In this document: positions 50,554-63,276 of the stretch, one piece after another | How positions within the stretch are numbered: position 1 is the first letter of the stretch | Layout of the letters: every line of letters starts with the position of its first letter | DNA from: a bacterium | Lineage (GTDB): Bacteria; Krumholzibacteriota; Krumholzibacteriia; LZORAL124-64-63 | Direction: 5' to 3' | Assembly: GCA_024231905.1 (NCBI GenBank) | Contig: JAAEQC010000134.1 | Span: forward strand, 26,569 to 90,568 | Length of the DNA stretch: 64,000 bases | The notes under the pieces: model-generated | The model's input: the letters and a program-made list of their open reading frames with translations, nothing else | The model's database searches: none | Told to the model about the DNA's origin: nothing | Translations under genes and position numbers: made by a program

Positions 50554-51687
50554 TTGAAGTTCGAGATCCAGCAGGACGAACTGCAGAAGGCCCTGGACAT
50601 CATCGCCAACGTGGTGCCGGCCAAGACCACCCTGCCCATCCTCACCTGCGTGCTGCTCGAAGCCGAAGGCGAGGAACTCAAGCTGTCGGCGACCAACCTG
50701 GACATCTCCATCACCACGACCACGGACAAGGCGGCCATCAAGCAGGGCGGCCGGATCGCCGTGCCCGCGGTGAAACTCGTGCCTTTCGTACGCAGTCTCA
50801 ACGCCGGTTCGGTGACCGTGGCCCAGAAGGGCAAGCAGATCCGCCTGACCAGCGGGAAAGCGAGTCTCACGGAGAACACCATGAACGTGGACGAGTACCC
50901 GGCCCTGAAGGAACTCGCCGCCCAGGACGGTCTCCAGGTGGAAGCCGGTCTCCTGATCGACATGATCAACGAGACCAACTACGCCGTGTCGCGGGATGAG
51001 ACCCGCCCGGCGCTCATGGGTATCCTCTGGGAGATCCGCCCGAACAAGCTCACCCTGGTGGCCACCGACGCCCACCGCCTGGCCCGCAGCACCCGCGCCA
51101 TGGAGTGGGATGTGGACGCGGACCGGGACATGATCGTCGACACCTCGGGCCTGCGGCAACTGCCGCGCATCGTCGCTTCCCTGGACGAGGAGGACGCGGG
51201 CAAGGTCGACGTCTTCATGGGCGACAACCAGCTCTCCTTCAAGGCCGGCGGCACGGTGCTCCACACGCGTCTGCTCGAGGGCCCGTTCCCGGACTACAAC
51301 GCGGTCATTCCCAAGGACAACGACAAGCTCGTTACCGTGGACAAATCCGACCTGGCCCAGGCCATTCGCCGCGTGTCCATAACTGCCGATCGCATCACCA
51401 GCCAGATCAAGCTCGGTATCGAGAGTGGGCGCATGGAACTCATGGCTCACGGCGCCGAGGGCAGCCAGTCCGAGGATGAGATCGCGGTCTCCTACGACGG
51501 CGACGCCCTGGAGATCGGCTTCAACTACGCGTACCTCCAGGACATCCTGAAGAACCTCGCGTCCGACACGGTGGTGCTCTCCCTGCGGGACGCCCAGAGC
51601 GCGGCCCTCTTCCGCCCGGTCACCGACGAAGGTGAAGACACGGGCGTGGTCTGCCTGCTGATGCCGCTGCGCCTGGCCGGCGAATAG
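50554..51687 (+). CDS. dnaN: DNA polymerase III beta subunit (sliding clamp)
   Basis: A 377-residue clamp, start at the TTG at 50554 (CGGAGG seven bases upstream) giving the standard MKFEIQQDELQKAL N-terminus. Three clamp domains are visible (LPILTCVLLEAEGEELKLSA; MGILWEIRPNKLTLVATDAH; LLEGPFPDYNAVIPKDNDKL). The end is VCLLMPLRLAGE, the typical [M]P[M/L]R[L] closing. It tethers polymerase to DNA. Its stop shares a base with the recF GTG. Confidence 0.96.
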   Translation: MKFEIQQDELQKALDIIANVVPAKTTLPILTCVLLEAEGEELKLSATNLDISITTTTDKAAIKQGGRIAVPAVKLVPFVRSLNAGSVTVAQKGKQIRLTSGKASLTENTMNVDEYPALKELAAQDGLQVEAGLLIDMINETNYAVSRDETRPALMGILWEIRPNKLTLVATDAHRLARSTRAMEWDVDADRDMIVDTSGLRQLPRIVASLDEEDAGKVDVFMGDNQLSFKAGGTVLHTRLLEGPFPDYNAVIPKDNDKLVTVDKSDLAQAIRRVSITADRITSQIKLGIESGRMELMAHGAEGSQSEDEIAVSYDGDALEIGFNYAYLQDILKNLASDTVVLSLRDAQSAALFRPVTDEGEDTGVVCLLMPLRLAGE

Positions 51688-52967
51688 TGCAGATACGGTC
51701 CGCCCGGATTTCCGGCTTTCGCAACCTCCAGGAAACCCGCTTCGACTTCTCGTCGCGGGTGAACGTCGTCGTGGGCCGCAACGGCGAGGGCAAGACCAAC
51801 CTACTGGAAGCTCTCAACTACTTCGCCCTAGGCCGCAGTCACCGCGGCGCGCGCAACGACGAACTCATAGCCTTCGACGCCGAGGCCCTCCACGTGGAAC
51901 TGGGGGTGGTGGAGGAGTCCGGGGCCGAACTGGCCTGCGAGTACGGGCTCGGCCGTAACAACGGACGCCGCTTCCGTCTCGACGGCGAGGCCCTGCGCCG
52001 GCGCGCCGATCTGGTGGGCCGCCTGGCCACCGTCTTCTTCAACCCGGACAGCATCCGCCTCGTGCGCGGCAGTCCCCAGCGCCGCCGCCACTTCGTGGAC
52101 CAGGGCATCGCGGAAATCGACCCTTCCTATCTGGTCCACCTGACGGCTTTTCAGCGCGCCCTCAAGCAGAAGACCGGCTTGCTGCGTGACGTGCGCCACG
52201 GCGCCGTGGACGGCCGCCGGATCCGCGACGACCTGGAAGCCTGGAACCGGGAGATCGCCACCCACGCGGCCGTCGTGTGCCGCGAACGGGGCGCCTATGC
52301 GAACCTCATGACCCCCTTCGCCGACGCTGCCCACCGGGAGTTGGCAGGAGACGAAGAAACCCTCCGGGTAGTGTACCGACCCCGCCTGGAGACGGCTGCC
52401 GCCAGAGTGTTCACAGAGGACGACGCTGGAGCTCCCGGAAACCCCCTTGAAACCCCCTCTAGAACGCCTTCTGAGGGCAACCCGCCGGAGGCGGAAAAAC
52501 CTGGCGAAATAGGGTCCCTGGAACAGGATATTTTCAAGGAATTGAGCTATATTGTGGGGTCGGAAATACAACGAGGAAGACCCTTGAACGGGCCCCAGAT
52601 GGACGACTTCGAAGTACGTCTCTCAGGCTCCCCGGATGAGGGGGGCGAGGCGCCCGGTTTGGACCTGCGCACCTACGGCTCCCAGGGCGAAACACGGTCG
52701 GCGGCCATCGCGTTGATCCTGGCGCGCAGCGACGTGCTGCACCGGCGTCGGCAGGTCCGTCCCGTGCTCTTCCTGGACGACATCTTCAGCGAGCTGGACC
52801 GGGAGCGCACGCGCCGTCTGCAGAACATGGCGATCCGCGCGCACCAGGTCTTCGTGGCCACCGCGCGGCCGGACGACCTCGGCGACTGGCGTCCGGCGGA
52901 TCTGTGCGCCTGGCGCGTGGACGGGGGCGCCTTCACCCAGGTGAAGGACCCGACCGCGCCCTTGTAG
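51687..52967 (+). CDS. recF: DNA replication and repair protein RecF
   Basis: A 426-residue SMC-like ATPase from a GTG overlapping the dnaN stop (TAGTG). Walker A is GRNGEGKTNLLEAL, with GRSHRG next. Signature and Walker B are YGSQGETRSAAIALILARSD and VLFLDDIFSELD. It loads RecA at single-strand gaps. It is about 50 residues longer than usual because of a Pro/Glu-rich insert (GAPGNPLETPSRTPSEGNPP) at about 250-285. Confidence 0.95.
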   Translation: MQIRSARISGFRNLQETRFDFSSRVNVVVGRNGEGKTNLLEALNYFALGRSHRGARNDELIAFDAEALHVELGVVEESGAELACEYGLGRNNGRRFRLDGEALRRRADLVGRLATVFFNPDSIRLVRGSPQRRRHFVDQGIAEIDPSYLVHLTAFQRALKQKTGLLRDVRHGAVDGRRIRDDLEAWNREIATHAAVVCRERGAYANLMTPFADAAHRELAGDEETLRVVYRPRLETAAARVFTEDDAGAPGNPLETPSRTPSEGNPPEAEKPGEIGSLEQDIFKELSYIVGSEIQRGRPLNGPQMDDFEVRLSGSPDEGGEAPGLDLRTYGSQGETRSAAIALILARSDVLHRRRQVRPVLFLDDIFSELDRERTRRLQNMAIRAHQVFVATARPDDLGDWRPADLCAWRVDGGAFTQVKDPTAPL

Positions 52968-53012
52968 ACCGTCGTCGCGTCGACAGAACCGCCGTCCGAG
53001 GAGCCACGGGCC

Positions 53013-55329
<2,317 letters not shown>

Positions 55330-55365
55330 TTCGGGACGGAATCTCCAAGGAGCAAGAGGCAAGGC

Positions 55366-58002
55366 ATGGCCGACGACAAGAATCGCGACGAAGAAGTCAA
55401 CGAGACTCCGGACGAGCAGACCCCCGAGGGCAGCGCCGTCCCCACGCCGACAGGCGAACGCATCATCGAGGTAGGCATCGAGGAGAAGATGCGCACGAGC
55501 TACCTCGAGTACTCCATGTCCGTCATCATCAGTCGGGCGCTGCCGGACGTGCGCGACGGACTGAAGCCGGTGCACCGGCGAGTGCTGACGGCCATGAACG
55601 ATCTGAACCTGCAGCCGGGACGGCCCTACCGCAAGAGCGCCAAGATCACCGGTGACACCACCGGTAACTACCATCCCCACGGCACCAGCTCCGTGTACGA
55701 CACCATGGTGCGCATGGCCCAGGATTTCTCCCTGCGCTACCCGCTGGTGGACGGCCAGGGCAACTTCGGTTCGGTGGACGGCGACTCGGCGGCGGCCGAG
55801 AGGTACACCGAGGCGCGGCTCACCAAGTTCGCCACCGAAGTGATGACCGACCTGGACAAGGAGACGGTCGACTTCGTGCCCAACTACGACGGCTCGCGCA
55901 TGATGCCGTCAGTGATGCCTTCGGTGGTGCCGAACCTGCTGGTCAACGGCGCCGACGGTATCGCGGTCGGCATGGCCACCAAGATCCCGCCCCACAACCT
56001 GGACGAGGTATGCCGGGGCCTGCTGGCCGTGCTGGACAATCCGGATCTCGAGCCCCAGGAGATGCTCGAGTACGTGCAGGGCCCGGACTTTCCCACCGGC
56101 GGCACCATCCACGGCCGCCGGGGCATCTACGACTACGTGACAACCGGCCGCGGCCGGGTGGTGGTGCGCGCCCGCACCGAGACGGAGATCCAGGACAACG
56201 GCAAGGCGCGGATCATCATCTCCGAGATCCCCTACCAGGTGAACAAGGCGTCGCTCATCGAGAAGATCGCCAACCTGGTGCGGGCCGGGACCATCGAGGG
56301 TATCACCGACCTGCGCGACGAGTCCGACCGGGACGGCATGCGCGTGGTCGTCGTCCTCAAGAAGGACGCCTTCCCCCAGGTGGTGCTCAACAAGCTCTAC
56401 ACCCACACCTACCTGCAGACGACCTTCGGCGTCATCAACCTGGCCCTGGTGAACAACCAGCCCAAGGTGATGAATCTCAAGGAGACCATGCAGGAGTTCC
56501 TGAAGTTCAGGGAAGAGGTCGTGATTCGGCGCACGCGCTACGAGCTGCGCAAGGCCGAGGAGCGGGCCCATCTCCTCGAGGGCTACCGCATCGCCCTGGA
56601 CAACATCGACGCCATCGTCGATCTCATCAAGAACAGCGAGTCCCCTGATACTGCCCACGGGCAGCTCATGGAACGCTTCGGCCTGAGCGAGATCCAGGCC
56701 CAGGCCATCCTCGATCTGCGCCTGGCCCGGCTGACAGGCCTCGAGCGCCAGAAGATCGAGGACGAGTACCGGTCCCTCATAGAGCGCATCACCGAACTGA
56801 AGGCGATCCTCGACAGCCGCGAACTGGTGCTGCAGATCGTCCGCGATGAGATCGAAAAGGTCCGCGCGGCCTACAGCGACGACCGACGCACCTCCATCGT
56901 GGAGGACGAGGGCGAGATCGACCTGGAGGATCTCATCGCCGACGAGCCCATGGTCGTCACCATCAGCAACCAGGGCTACGCTAAGCGGATCCCCCTGGAC
57001 ACCTACCGCCAACAGGGCCGCGGCGGCAAGGGAATCACCGCCATGGGCACCAAGGACGAGGACTTCGTCGACAACCTCTTCGTGGCCTCGACCCATCAGT
57101 ACCTGCTGGTGCTCACGGAGAAGGGCCAACTCTACTGGCTGAAGGTGTACCGCATACCCAAGTCCAACCGGGCTTCCAAGGGCCAGCCCCTGGTGAACCT
57201 CATCCAGATCCAGCCCGGCGACAAGATCCACGCTGTGGTGCCGGTGCGCGAGTTCAGCGAGGACCACTACCTGGCCTTCGCCACCAACCTGGGCGTGGTC
57301 AAACGCACGCCGCTGGTGGACTTCTCGCGGCCGCGCCAGGCGGGCATCCGCGCCATCAACCTGCTCGAGGACGAGCACCTTGTGACCGTGCGCGAGACCG
57401 ACGGCACCAACGACCTCATCCTCGCCAGCAGCGGCGGCATGGCCATCCGCTTCAAGGAGACCGACGCCAGGCCCATGGGCCGCACCGCCCGTGGCGTACG
57501 CGGCATCGCCATCGGCACCAAGGAGAAGGTCGTAGGCATGGTCGTGGTGGACGGCGAGTGCGAGGAGTGCAATCTCCTGGCCATCACCCGCAACGGCTTC
57601 GGCAAGCGCACGCCGGTGTCGGAATACCGCATCCAGAAGCGCGGCGGCAAGGGCCTGATCACCATCAAGTGCAGCGACCGCAACGGCCCGCTCGTGGGTA
57701 TCCGCGACACGCGGCCGGGCGACGAACTCATGGTCATCACCCGCGGCGGCATCATGATCCGCATCTCCCTGGACGACGTGAGCCAGCAGAGCCGCAACAC
57801 CCTGGGCGTGCGCATCATCAACCTGAAGAAGGACGACCGGGTGGGCGGCATCGCCAAGATCGGCCAGGACATCGCCGGGGACGAGGACGATAACCCGGTG
57901 TCCGACGCCGAGTCCGGGGAGACGGAACAGACCGACGAGGACGACGCCACCAACGAGACCAGGGACGCCGACGCGACCCCGGAACCCCCGGAGGCGGAAT
58001 GA
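55366..58002 (+). CDS. gyrA: DNA gyrase subunit A
   Basis: An 878-residue subunit, 36 bases after gyrB. The catalytic Tyr is 147 in [11 protein letters not shown]. The quinolone region reads [20 protein letters not shown], with Ser and Asp at the classical resistance positions. The C-terminal beta-pinwheel has the GyrA box QQGRGGKG that allows negative supercoiling. A long acidic tail (about 840-878) follows. An N-terminal acidic extension (about 30 residues) precedes the conserved start. Confidence 0.97.
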   Translation: MADDKNRDEEVNETPDEQTPEGSAVPTPTGERIIEVGIEEKMRTSYLEYSMSVIISRALPDVRDGLKPVHRRVLTAMNDLNLQPGRPYRKSAKITGDTTGNYHPHGTSSVYDTMVRMAQDFSLRYPLVDGQGNFGSVDGDSAAAERYTEARLTKFATEVMTDLDKETVDFVPNYDGSRMMPSVMPSVVPNLLVNGADGIAVGMATKIPPHNLDEVCRGLLAVLDNPDLEPQEMLEYVQGPDFPTGGTIHGRRGIYDYVTTGRGRVVVRARTETEIQDNGKARIIISEIPYQVNKASLIEKIANLVRAGTIEGITDLRDESDRDGMRVVVVLKKDAFPQVVLNKLYTHTYLQTTFGVINLALVNNQPKVMNLKETMQEFLKFREEVVIRRTRYELRKAEERAHLLEGYRIALDNIDAIVDLIKNSESPDTAHGQLMERFGLSEIQAQAILDLRLARLTGLERQKIEDEYRSLIERITELKAILDSRELVLQIVRDEIEKVRAAYSDDRRTSIVEDEGEIDLEDLIADEPMVVTISNQGYAKRIPLDTYRQQGRGGKGITAMGTKDEDFVDNLFVASTHQYLLVLTEKGQLYWLKVYRIPKSNRASKGQPLVNLIQIQPGDKIHAVVPVREFSEDHYLAFATNLGVVKRTPLVDFSRPRQAGIRAINLLEDEHLVTVRETDGTNDLILASSGGMAIRFKETDARPMGRTARGVRGIAIGTKEKVVGMVVVDGECEECNLLAITRNGFGKRTPVSEYRIQKRGGKGLITIKCSDRNGPLVGIRDTRPGDELMVITRGGIMIRISLDDVSQQSRNTLGVRIINLKKDDRVGGIAKIGQDIAGDEDDNPVSDAESGETEQTDEDDATNETRDADATPEPPEAE

Positions 58003-58051
58003 CCATCTCCCGCGGAGCGATCACCCACGCTTGCCCGCCCGCTAAGACCTT

Positions 58052-58086
58052 CCGCCGCCGGGGCTTGCCGACATCCCCGGCGGCGG
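58052..58086 (+). terminator. terminator after gyrA
   Basis: CCGCCGCCGGGG (58052-58063) pairs with CCCCGGCGGCGG (58075-58086), a perfect 12-bp stem followed by a short T-containing stretch. It is 50 bases past the gyrA stop and ends the dnaA-to-gyrA block. Confidence 0.6.
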
Positions 58087-58125
58087 GGTTGATTCCAGCC
58101 ATGGACCCTGTCTAGAATCCCGGCC

Positions 58126-59970
58126 ATGCATCTGCGCGAGCGACATCTCCTGCACCAGCGCCTGACCGCCGTCCTGCGGACGTCTTGGGTGGTTCTGTCC
58201 GTGGTCGTGGCGCTCGCGTCGGTGTCGGCCGCGGCCGACACGACCCACATCCTGCGCGACCTGGATCTCGGCGCCGGTCTCGCCGCCGAGGTGGCCGACG
58301 ACGGCTCCCTCGTGCTGCGCGAATCGACCACGGGTATTCCCCTGCTGACCGCCGGCTTCCAGGTGACGGGCGGCCGCCGTGTAGGGCTCGCCGCCGGCCC
58401 CGTCTTCACGAGCCGCACGGCCGAAGGGGCCGAGGGCGGCCGGCGGGGCTTCGCCGTCCAGGCCGACGACGACGACGACGGCAACGTGGACGAAGACCGC
58501 CTCGACGGCCGCGACAACGACGGCGACGGCCTCGTGGACGAAGACCACGCGGCCATCGGCGACGCCATGGTCGTGATCAGCCGCCCCGGAGACATCCACG
58601 CCGAGTACTACCATTGGCACCAGCGACACCTGCGCGCGATCGTCTTCGCCTCCTTGACGACAGCCAGCGCCGGCCGCTCCGTCTGGCGCTTGGAGACCGC
58701 CGGCTCGGATTGGCTCGAGGTGTCCGCCACCACCACCCACCACGGGCTCACGGGCCGCGCCATCGCCGTGCCGGTCCACGCCTTCGTGACGCGGGTCGAT
58801 GCCGGCCCCGGCAGCCACTCCCGCTGGATCGGCGTTTCCGTCCTCGAAGAACCGGGCAGCGACGACGTGGGGCGAATGGTCCTGGACGGCGAAGCCCTGC
58901 ACGTGCGCCTGGGCGGCCGGCCGGCGCTGCTGGCCGTGACCGTATCCGATTCCTGGTTGGGCCTGGTGCGCCGCCTGGCCGACGCGCGCGTGGTGCGTGA
59001 AGGGGTGACCGACCCGGTGGACGGCCGCCGCGCGGCGTGGATCGTCGTCCCCGGTTGCGCGTCCTGCCGCCAGGCCGGTACGCCGTCGTTCCGCTGGCGC
59101 CTGGACGACCTGGGCTATCTGGTCCTGCTCGCGGACGTGACGCCCACGGCCTGCGCCCAACTCGACCCGGACCTGTTCCGCCTCGCCGGCCGTGATCTGG
59201 GCGCCCCGGACCAGGTGTTCTGGACTCCTACGGCGGGCGGGGAGCAGGGCATCGCCTGGTCGACGGTCACGCCCGAACGGATCGCGCGGACGGGTAAGGG
59301 ACCGTCCTGCCCCTATGTAGCTCTCGAAGGTCTCGCCGCCCACGACGCCGCGGGCGTGCTGGGCTTCCGTTTCCGTACGCCCCACCCGGCCCTCGTGCGC
59401 CGGCTCACCGCTCGCGAACCTCTCCACGAAGTGACGGTTGGTTACCTGGACGGACGCTCCGCCACGGCGGCGCTGGAGTTCGACCTGGCCTCGGCCGACC
59501 CGGTGCGCTCGGCCATGGCCTGGGCGGCCAGGGAAAGCCAGGCCGCCGGGCCGACGGTCGTCGACCAGCAGCGGCTGCTCATGTCGAACCGCTCACAACC
59601 CAACCTCTCGCCGGAATTGCTACAGGGCTGGCCCAATCCCTTCCGTGAATCCATCAACCTGCGCCTGCGGATCCCCGCAACGGTGGGCGAGGCCTTCGCC
59701 TGGGACGACCCCGACGACCGGCCCGGCAACCTGGACCTGCAGGCGGCGATTCCCTGGCAAAGCGGTGCGCCGTCGGTCTCGGTGAAGGTGTACGGTATCA
59801 ACGGTGAAGAACTGGCGACTCTGCACGAGGGTTCGATGAGGTCCGGGGAGATGATCGTGCGCTGGAACGGCACCGACGCCTTCGGCCGCAAGGTCGCTTC
59901 GGGCACGTACTTCTGTAAGCTCCAACTGGATGACTGGAGCGTCACCCGGCGCATCGTATTTGTCCGCTGA
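58126..59970 (+). CDS. secreted protein with Ca-binding Asp-rich loops and a type-IX-like C-terminal sorting domain
   Basis: A 614-residue exported protein. The signal peptide is at about 15-37 (VVLSVVVALASVSAAADT), then beta-rich sequence. Two thrombospondin-3/EF-hand-like Asp loops lie at about 116-145 (DDDDDGNVDEDRLDGRDNDG then DGLVDED). The last 100 residues are the FlgD/T9SS-type sorting domain: LLQGWPNPFRESINLRLRIP, VSVKVYGINGEELATLHEGS, RWNGTDAFGRKVASGTYFCK and a basic VTRRIVFVR end. Such domains direct export through type IX-like machines in the Bacteroidetes-related phyla. The middle domain (about 150-500) is not recognised. Confidence 0.8.
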   Translation: MHLRERHLLHQRLTAVLRTSWVVLSVVVALASVSAAADTTHILRDLDLGAGLAAEVADDGSLVLRESTTGIPLLTAGFQVTGGRRVGLAAGPVFTSRTAEGAEGGRRGFAVQADDDDDGNVDEDRLDGRDNDGDGLVDEDHAAIGDAMVVISRPGDIHAEYYHWHQRHLRAIVFASLTTASAGRSVWRLETAGSDWLEVSATTTHHGLTGRAIAVPVHAFVTRVDAGPGSHSRWIGVSVLEEPGSDDVGRMVLDGEALHVRLGGRPALLAVTVSDSWLGLVRRLADARVVREGVTDPVDGRRAAWIVVPGCASCRQAGTPSFRWRLDDLGYLVLLADVTPTACAQLDPDLFRLAGRDLGAPDQVFWTPTAGGEQGIAWSTVTPERIARTGKGPSCPYVALEGLAAHDAAGVLGFRFRTPHPALVRRLTAREPLHEVTVGYLDGRSATAALEFDLASADPVRSAMAWAARESQAAGPTVVDQQRLLMSNRSQPNLSPELLQGWPNPFRESINLRLRIPATVGEAFAWDDPDDRPGNLDLQAAIPWQSGAPSVSVKVYGINGEELATLHEGSMRSGEMIVRWNGTDAFGRKVASGTYFCKLQLDDWSVTRRIVFVR

Positions 59971-60246
59971 TAACCTGCCCTGACGTGACGAGATTTGACG
60001 TTTTCGATGATCGGTTTTCCGCGGTCGAAACGATACTTTCGTAACAACTTCAGACAACGGCCACAGACGCATCGGGTAACTCGTTCTTGGATGACTTTGA
60101 TCAAGAAAAATACACGTTAAGATTCTTTGTTTTTTCATAGACAAGACCACCGTGCGGATTGTATCATAAATTGCGTTACGGAATAAATTTTACAGAATGG
60201 TCACATCATTGCGCTGCCCAAGACGTCAACGCTTGGGGGGTTGAAC
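59971..60246. other. AT-rich leader of the AraC-family gene
   Basis: Markedly AT-richer than the neighbourhood, with runs such as TAAATTTTACAG. It is likely the promoter and operator region of the regulator at 60247. I see TTGTAT and AATAAA spaced by 17 bases (around 60150-60190) but no convincing motif. Confidence 0.4.
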
Positions 60247-61137
60247 GTGGAAGAACGGTACCAACTCCAACAGGAGCCCTGGGCGAACTTCGTGATCGAA
60301 TTTCCTACGATCGCGAAACGTGTCGTTCAAGGCAGGGAAGAGAGTCAGCAGATTCTCTTCCTCTGTCCGCGGGCCGAGGCGAATCCTTCCGAGCTTTGCC
60401 TGGCCCTCTTCGGTTCCCAGATTCTCATGCGGCGATTGCCGGAAGGTAACGGCGCCGAGTCCCTCGACGCGGTTTCCTTTATCTTCGTGTACGCGGCGGA
60501 GACGCCGGCGGCTTTGCCAGCTGCCTTGGCTCCGCTCGAGAGCCGGGCCCAAGCGCCCGTCCTGGTTGCGCGCCGGGACAACGTGGTGCGGACGGCCCAT
60601 TTCGTCACGGAGTTCCTGACGCGGGTCCAGCCCTTGACAGCTGCGGCGGCTTCGGGACTTCTGGCTAACGGTACGGCGGAAGACAGCACCCGCCTCGATC
60701 CGGCCTTGGCGAACATTCCGGGCAACGAACAACTTTGGCAGGACAACCTGCCTGACATCGCCCTGAAGGCCGATCACGGCGAAACGGTCCACGCGGCCGG
60801 CGCCCTGCAGGACTACCGAGCCGAGTATGCTTGCAGGTTCGTACTGGCGCACTACAACGAGAACATCAATCGCGACAAGATGGCCAAGATGGTCAGCCTG
60901 TCTCCGGGGTACTTCTCGAACCTCTTCCGTTCGGAAGTGGGGATGAGCTTCAGCGACTACCTGATCCAGGTGCGCGTGGAGAATGCCAAGTGCCTGCTCA
61001 AGCGGTTCGATCTCTCGGTGGAGGACATCAGCAAGAAGTGCGGGTTCAACAGCCTGGCTCACTTCTCGCGGACGTTCAAGGACCGCTGCGGTCTGTCGCC
61101 TTTGAAGTTCCGGAAGAGTCCCCACAACGGTCCTTGA
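60247..61137 (+). CDS. AraC/XylS-family transcription regulator
   Basis: A 296-residue regulator from the GTG at 60247 (GGGGGG about eight bases upstream; the TTG at 60241 is an alternative). The N-terminal about 190 residues are an unassigned ligand or partner domain. The C-terminal 100 residues are the double HTH of AraC: INRDKMAKMVSLSPGYFSNL, FRSEVGMSFSDYLIQVRVEN and LSVEDISKKCGFNSLAHFSR, then TFKDRCGLSPLKFRK. The AT-rich upstream region is probably autoregulated. The target is not visible; the ABC-F gene downstream has a terminator in between. Confidence 0.85.
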   Translation: MEERYQLQQEPWANFVIEFPTIAKRVVQGREESQQILFLCPRAEANPSELCLALFGSQILMRRLPEGNGAESLDAVSFIFVYAAETPAALPAALAPLESRAQAPVLVARRDNVVRTAHFVTEFLTRVQPLTAAAASGLLANGTAEDSTRLDPALANIPGNEQLWQDNLPDIALKADHGETVHAAGALQDYRAEYACRFVLAHYNENINRDKMAKMVSLSPGYFSNLFRSEVGMSFSDYLIQVRVENAKCLLKRFDLSVEDISKKCGFNSLAHFSRTFKDRCGLSPLKFRKSPHNGP

Positions 61138-61173
61138 GCCGCGGGGGATTTCGACCGGTCACGAAGCTGACGA

Positions 61174-61203
61174 AAAAAGGCCCCTCGAGTCAGGGGCCTT
61201 TTT
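61174..61203 (+). terminator. intrinsic terminator after the AraC-family gene
   Basis: AAAAAGGCCCCT (61174-61185) pairs with AGGGGCCTTTTT (61192-61203), a 12-bp stem ending in a T run, 37 bases past the stop. It works in both directions by symmetry. Confidence 0.78.
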
Positions 61204-61308
61204 CCGTGGCCGGAACCGGTCGCGCCGAACCTTGCCAGCCCGGTCCCCATCACCCATGATTCACGCCCTCGCGACGGTCGCGGGGAACGCGCGAACGGAG
61301 CCACCGCC

Positions 61309-63261
61309 TTGTCGTTGATCTCTCTCCAGGACGCCCACTTCGACTACGGTCGCGAGCACATCCTGCGCGGTGTGAACGTGGCTGTGCACGCCGGTGTGCG
61401 CTGCTCCCTGGTGGGCGCCAACGGCGCGGGCAAGACGACACTCCTGGCGGCCCTTGCCGGCGAACTCGAACTCCAGGATGGCGGGCGCCAGATCACCGGC
61501 GGCGTGCGCATGCGGTTGCTCAAACAGGATTCGACCCTCACCGCTGGAGACGGTTCCGCCGCCGGCCTGCGCCATGTGGTCGCCGGCCTTGCTTTCGCAC
61601 GCGAGCAGGAGATCGAAGCGGAGATGGCCGAGGTCACCTTCCGCCTGGCCGACGCCGACCCTTCCGACCACGACGAACTGGTCCAACGGCAAGGCCGCCT
61701 GCAGGAGGATTTCGAGCGCCGCGACGGCTACTCCATGCAGGCGCGCCTCGAGTCCGCCCTGCGTGGCGTGGGCCTGCCGCCCGCCACTTGGGCCACGCCG
61801 GTGGACCGCCTTTCCGGCGGCGAGCGACGCCGGGCCGCCCTGGCGGCGGTCCTCCTGTCCGACGCGGATGCGCTCTTCCTGGACGAGCCCACCAACCACC
61901 TGGACCTGGCGTCCTGCGAGTGGCTGGAGGGTTTTCTGGAGCAGAGCCCCGCCGCCTGCGTCATCGTCTCCCACGATCGCCACTTCCTGGACCGCATCAC
62001 CTCGCGCACCTGGCACCTGGACCGGGGCCGCCTGGTGGTCTACAGCGGCAACTACAGCTTCTTCGACGAGCAGCGCCGCCTGCGCTACGAGCAGGACATG
62101 AACGCCTGGCAGCGCCAGCAGAACCGCTTCCGCCAGACCGAGGAGTACATCCGCCGCAACATCGAGGGCCAGAAGACGCGGCAGGCCCAGGCCCGCCGTA
62201 AGCAGATGGCCAAGGAGGAGAAGCTCGAACGGCCCGGCGCCGACCCGGGCCTCTTCCGCTTCGCCCTGAAACCCGTGCGCGCCAGCGGAGGTACGGTCCT
62301 GGAGACCGAAGGACTGGCCAAGGCCTACGGTAGTCGCGAACTCATGGGTCTGCTCGACCTCCACATCTCGCGAGGCGACCGGGTGGGCATCGTCGGACCC
62401 AACGGCTGCGGCAAGTCCACGCTGCTGAAGATGCTCGCCGGCAAGGTCGTCCCCGACCGCGGCCGCGTCGTCACCGGCCACAACGTGGACCCGGGCTATT
62501 ACGACCAGGAGCTGGCCAGCGTCTCGGACCACAACACGGTCATCCAGGAGATCGCCTCGGTGGACCCGGCCGCCACCGTGGGCGAACTGCGCTCCTTCCT
62601 GGGTGCCTTCGGTTTCGGCGAGGATCTCTACGACCGGCCCGTGGGCAGCCTATCCGGCGGCGAACGCGGCCGGCTCGCCCTCATGCGCTTGATCAAGGAG
62701 GGCCACAACACGCTCCTGCTGGACGAGCCCACCAACCACCTGGACATTCGCAGTTGCGAGTCGCTGGAGGCTTCGCTGGCCGACTACTCGGGTACCATGG
62801 TGGTTGTCTCCCACGACCGGCGCTTCCTGGACCGGGTGGTCGAGCGACTGATCGTCTTCCCGGACGATGGCGTAGGGGAGGTGCGGCAGTTCCTGGGCAA
62901 CTGGTCCGAGTGGGTCAGGAAGCGGAGCGAAGAGAAGGCGGCCGCGGCCGATGATCCGGCGGCGCCGCGGAAGTCGGCCAAAGCCGCGCCGACGGCAACA
63001 ACGCCTACCGGCCGCCGGACCCTGAGCAAGAACGAGCAGAACCGCCGCCTCAAGAAGATCGCCGCCGTTGAGGAGCGGATCCTCGAACTGGAGGCCGAGA
63101 AGGAGGAGGCCGTGGCGGCCATGGGGTCGGGGGCGACCGACGCGGAGGAATTGCAGCGACTCGGCAGGCGATGCGTGGAGATCGACGCCGAGGTCGAGCA
63201 GCTCATGGGCGACTGGGAGACCTGGGAGCGTGAGATCAACGAGGGGTTGGGTCCCGCCTAG
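61309..63261 (+). CDS. ABC-F family ATPase (Uup/EttA-like ribosome-associated)
   Basis: A 650-residue soluble protein with two ABC ATPase domains and no membrane segments, starting at a TTG (CGGAG upstream). Domain 1 has Walker A GANGAGKTT, signature LSGGERRRAAL and LFLDEPTNHLDL. Domain 2 has GPNGCGKST, LSGGERGRLAL and LLLDEPTNHLDI. Between them lies the charged linker (RQTEEYIRRNIEGQKTRQAQ) that contacts tRNA in the ribosomal E site. The C-terminal coiled coil (about 565-645, RRLKKIAAVEERILELEAEK) is Uup-like. A role in rescuing or resolving stalled ribosomes, or antibiotic protection, is likely. Confidence 0.9.
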   Translation: MSLISLQDAHFDYGREHILRGVNVAVHAGVRCSLVGANGAGKTTLLAALAGELELQDGGRQITGGVRMRLLKQDSTLTAGDGSAAGLRHVVAGLAFAREQEIEAEMAEVTFRLADADPSDHDELVQRQGRLQEDFERRDGYSMQARLESALRGVGLPPATWATPVDRLSGGERRRAALAAVLLSDADALFLDEPTNHLDLASCEWLEGFLEQSPAACVIVSHDRHFLDRITSRTWHLDRGRLVVYSGNYSFFDEQRRLRYEQDMNAWQRQQNRFRQTEEYIRRNIEGQKTRQAQARRKQMAKEEKLERPGADPGLFRFALKPVRASGGTVLETEGLAKAYGSRELMGLLDLHISRGDRVGIVGPNGCGKSTLLKMLAGKVVPDRGRVVTGHNVDPGYYDQELASVSDHNTVIQEIASVDPAATVGELRSFLGAFGFGEDLYDRPVGSLSGGERGRLALMRLIKEGHNTLLLDEPTNHLDIRSCESLEASLADYSGTMVVVSHDRRFLDRVVERLIVFPDDGVGEVRQFLGNWSEWVRKRSEEKAAAADDPAAPRKSAKAAPTATTPTGRRTLSKNEQNRRLKKIAAVEERILELEAEKEEAVAAMGSGATDAEELQRLGRRCVEIDAEVEQLMGDWETWEREINEGLGPA

Positions 63262-63276
63262 TTTCGTGTCCGGCGT

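Noticed and set aside
51886..51901. parS-like sequence in recF (CTCCACGTGGAAC)
   Set aside because: Only the core matches. The outer bases differ from the two perfect parS sites and the position is within coding sequence.
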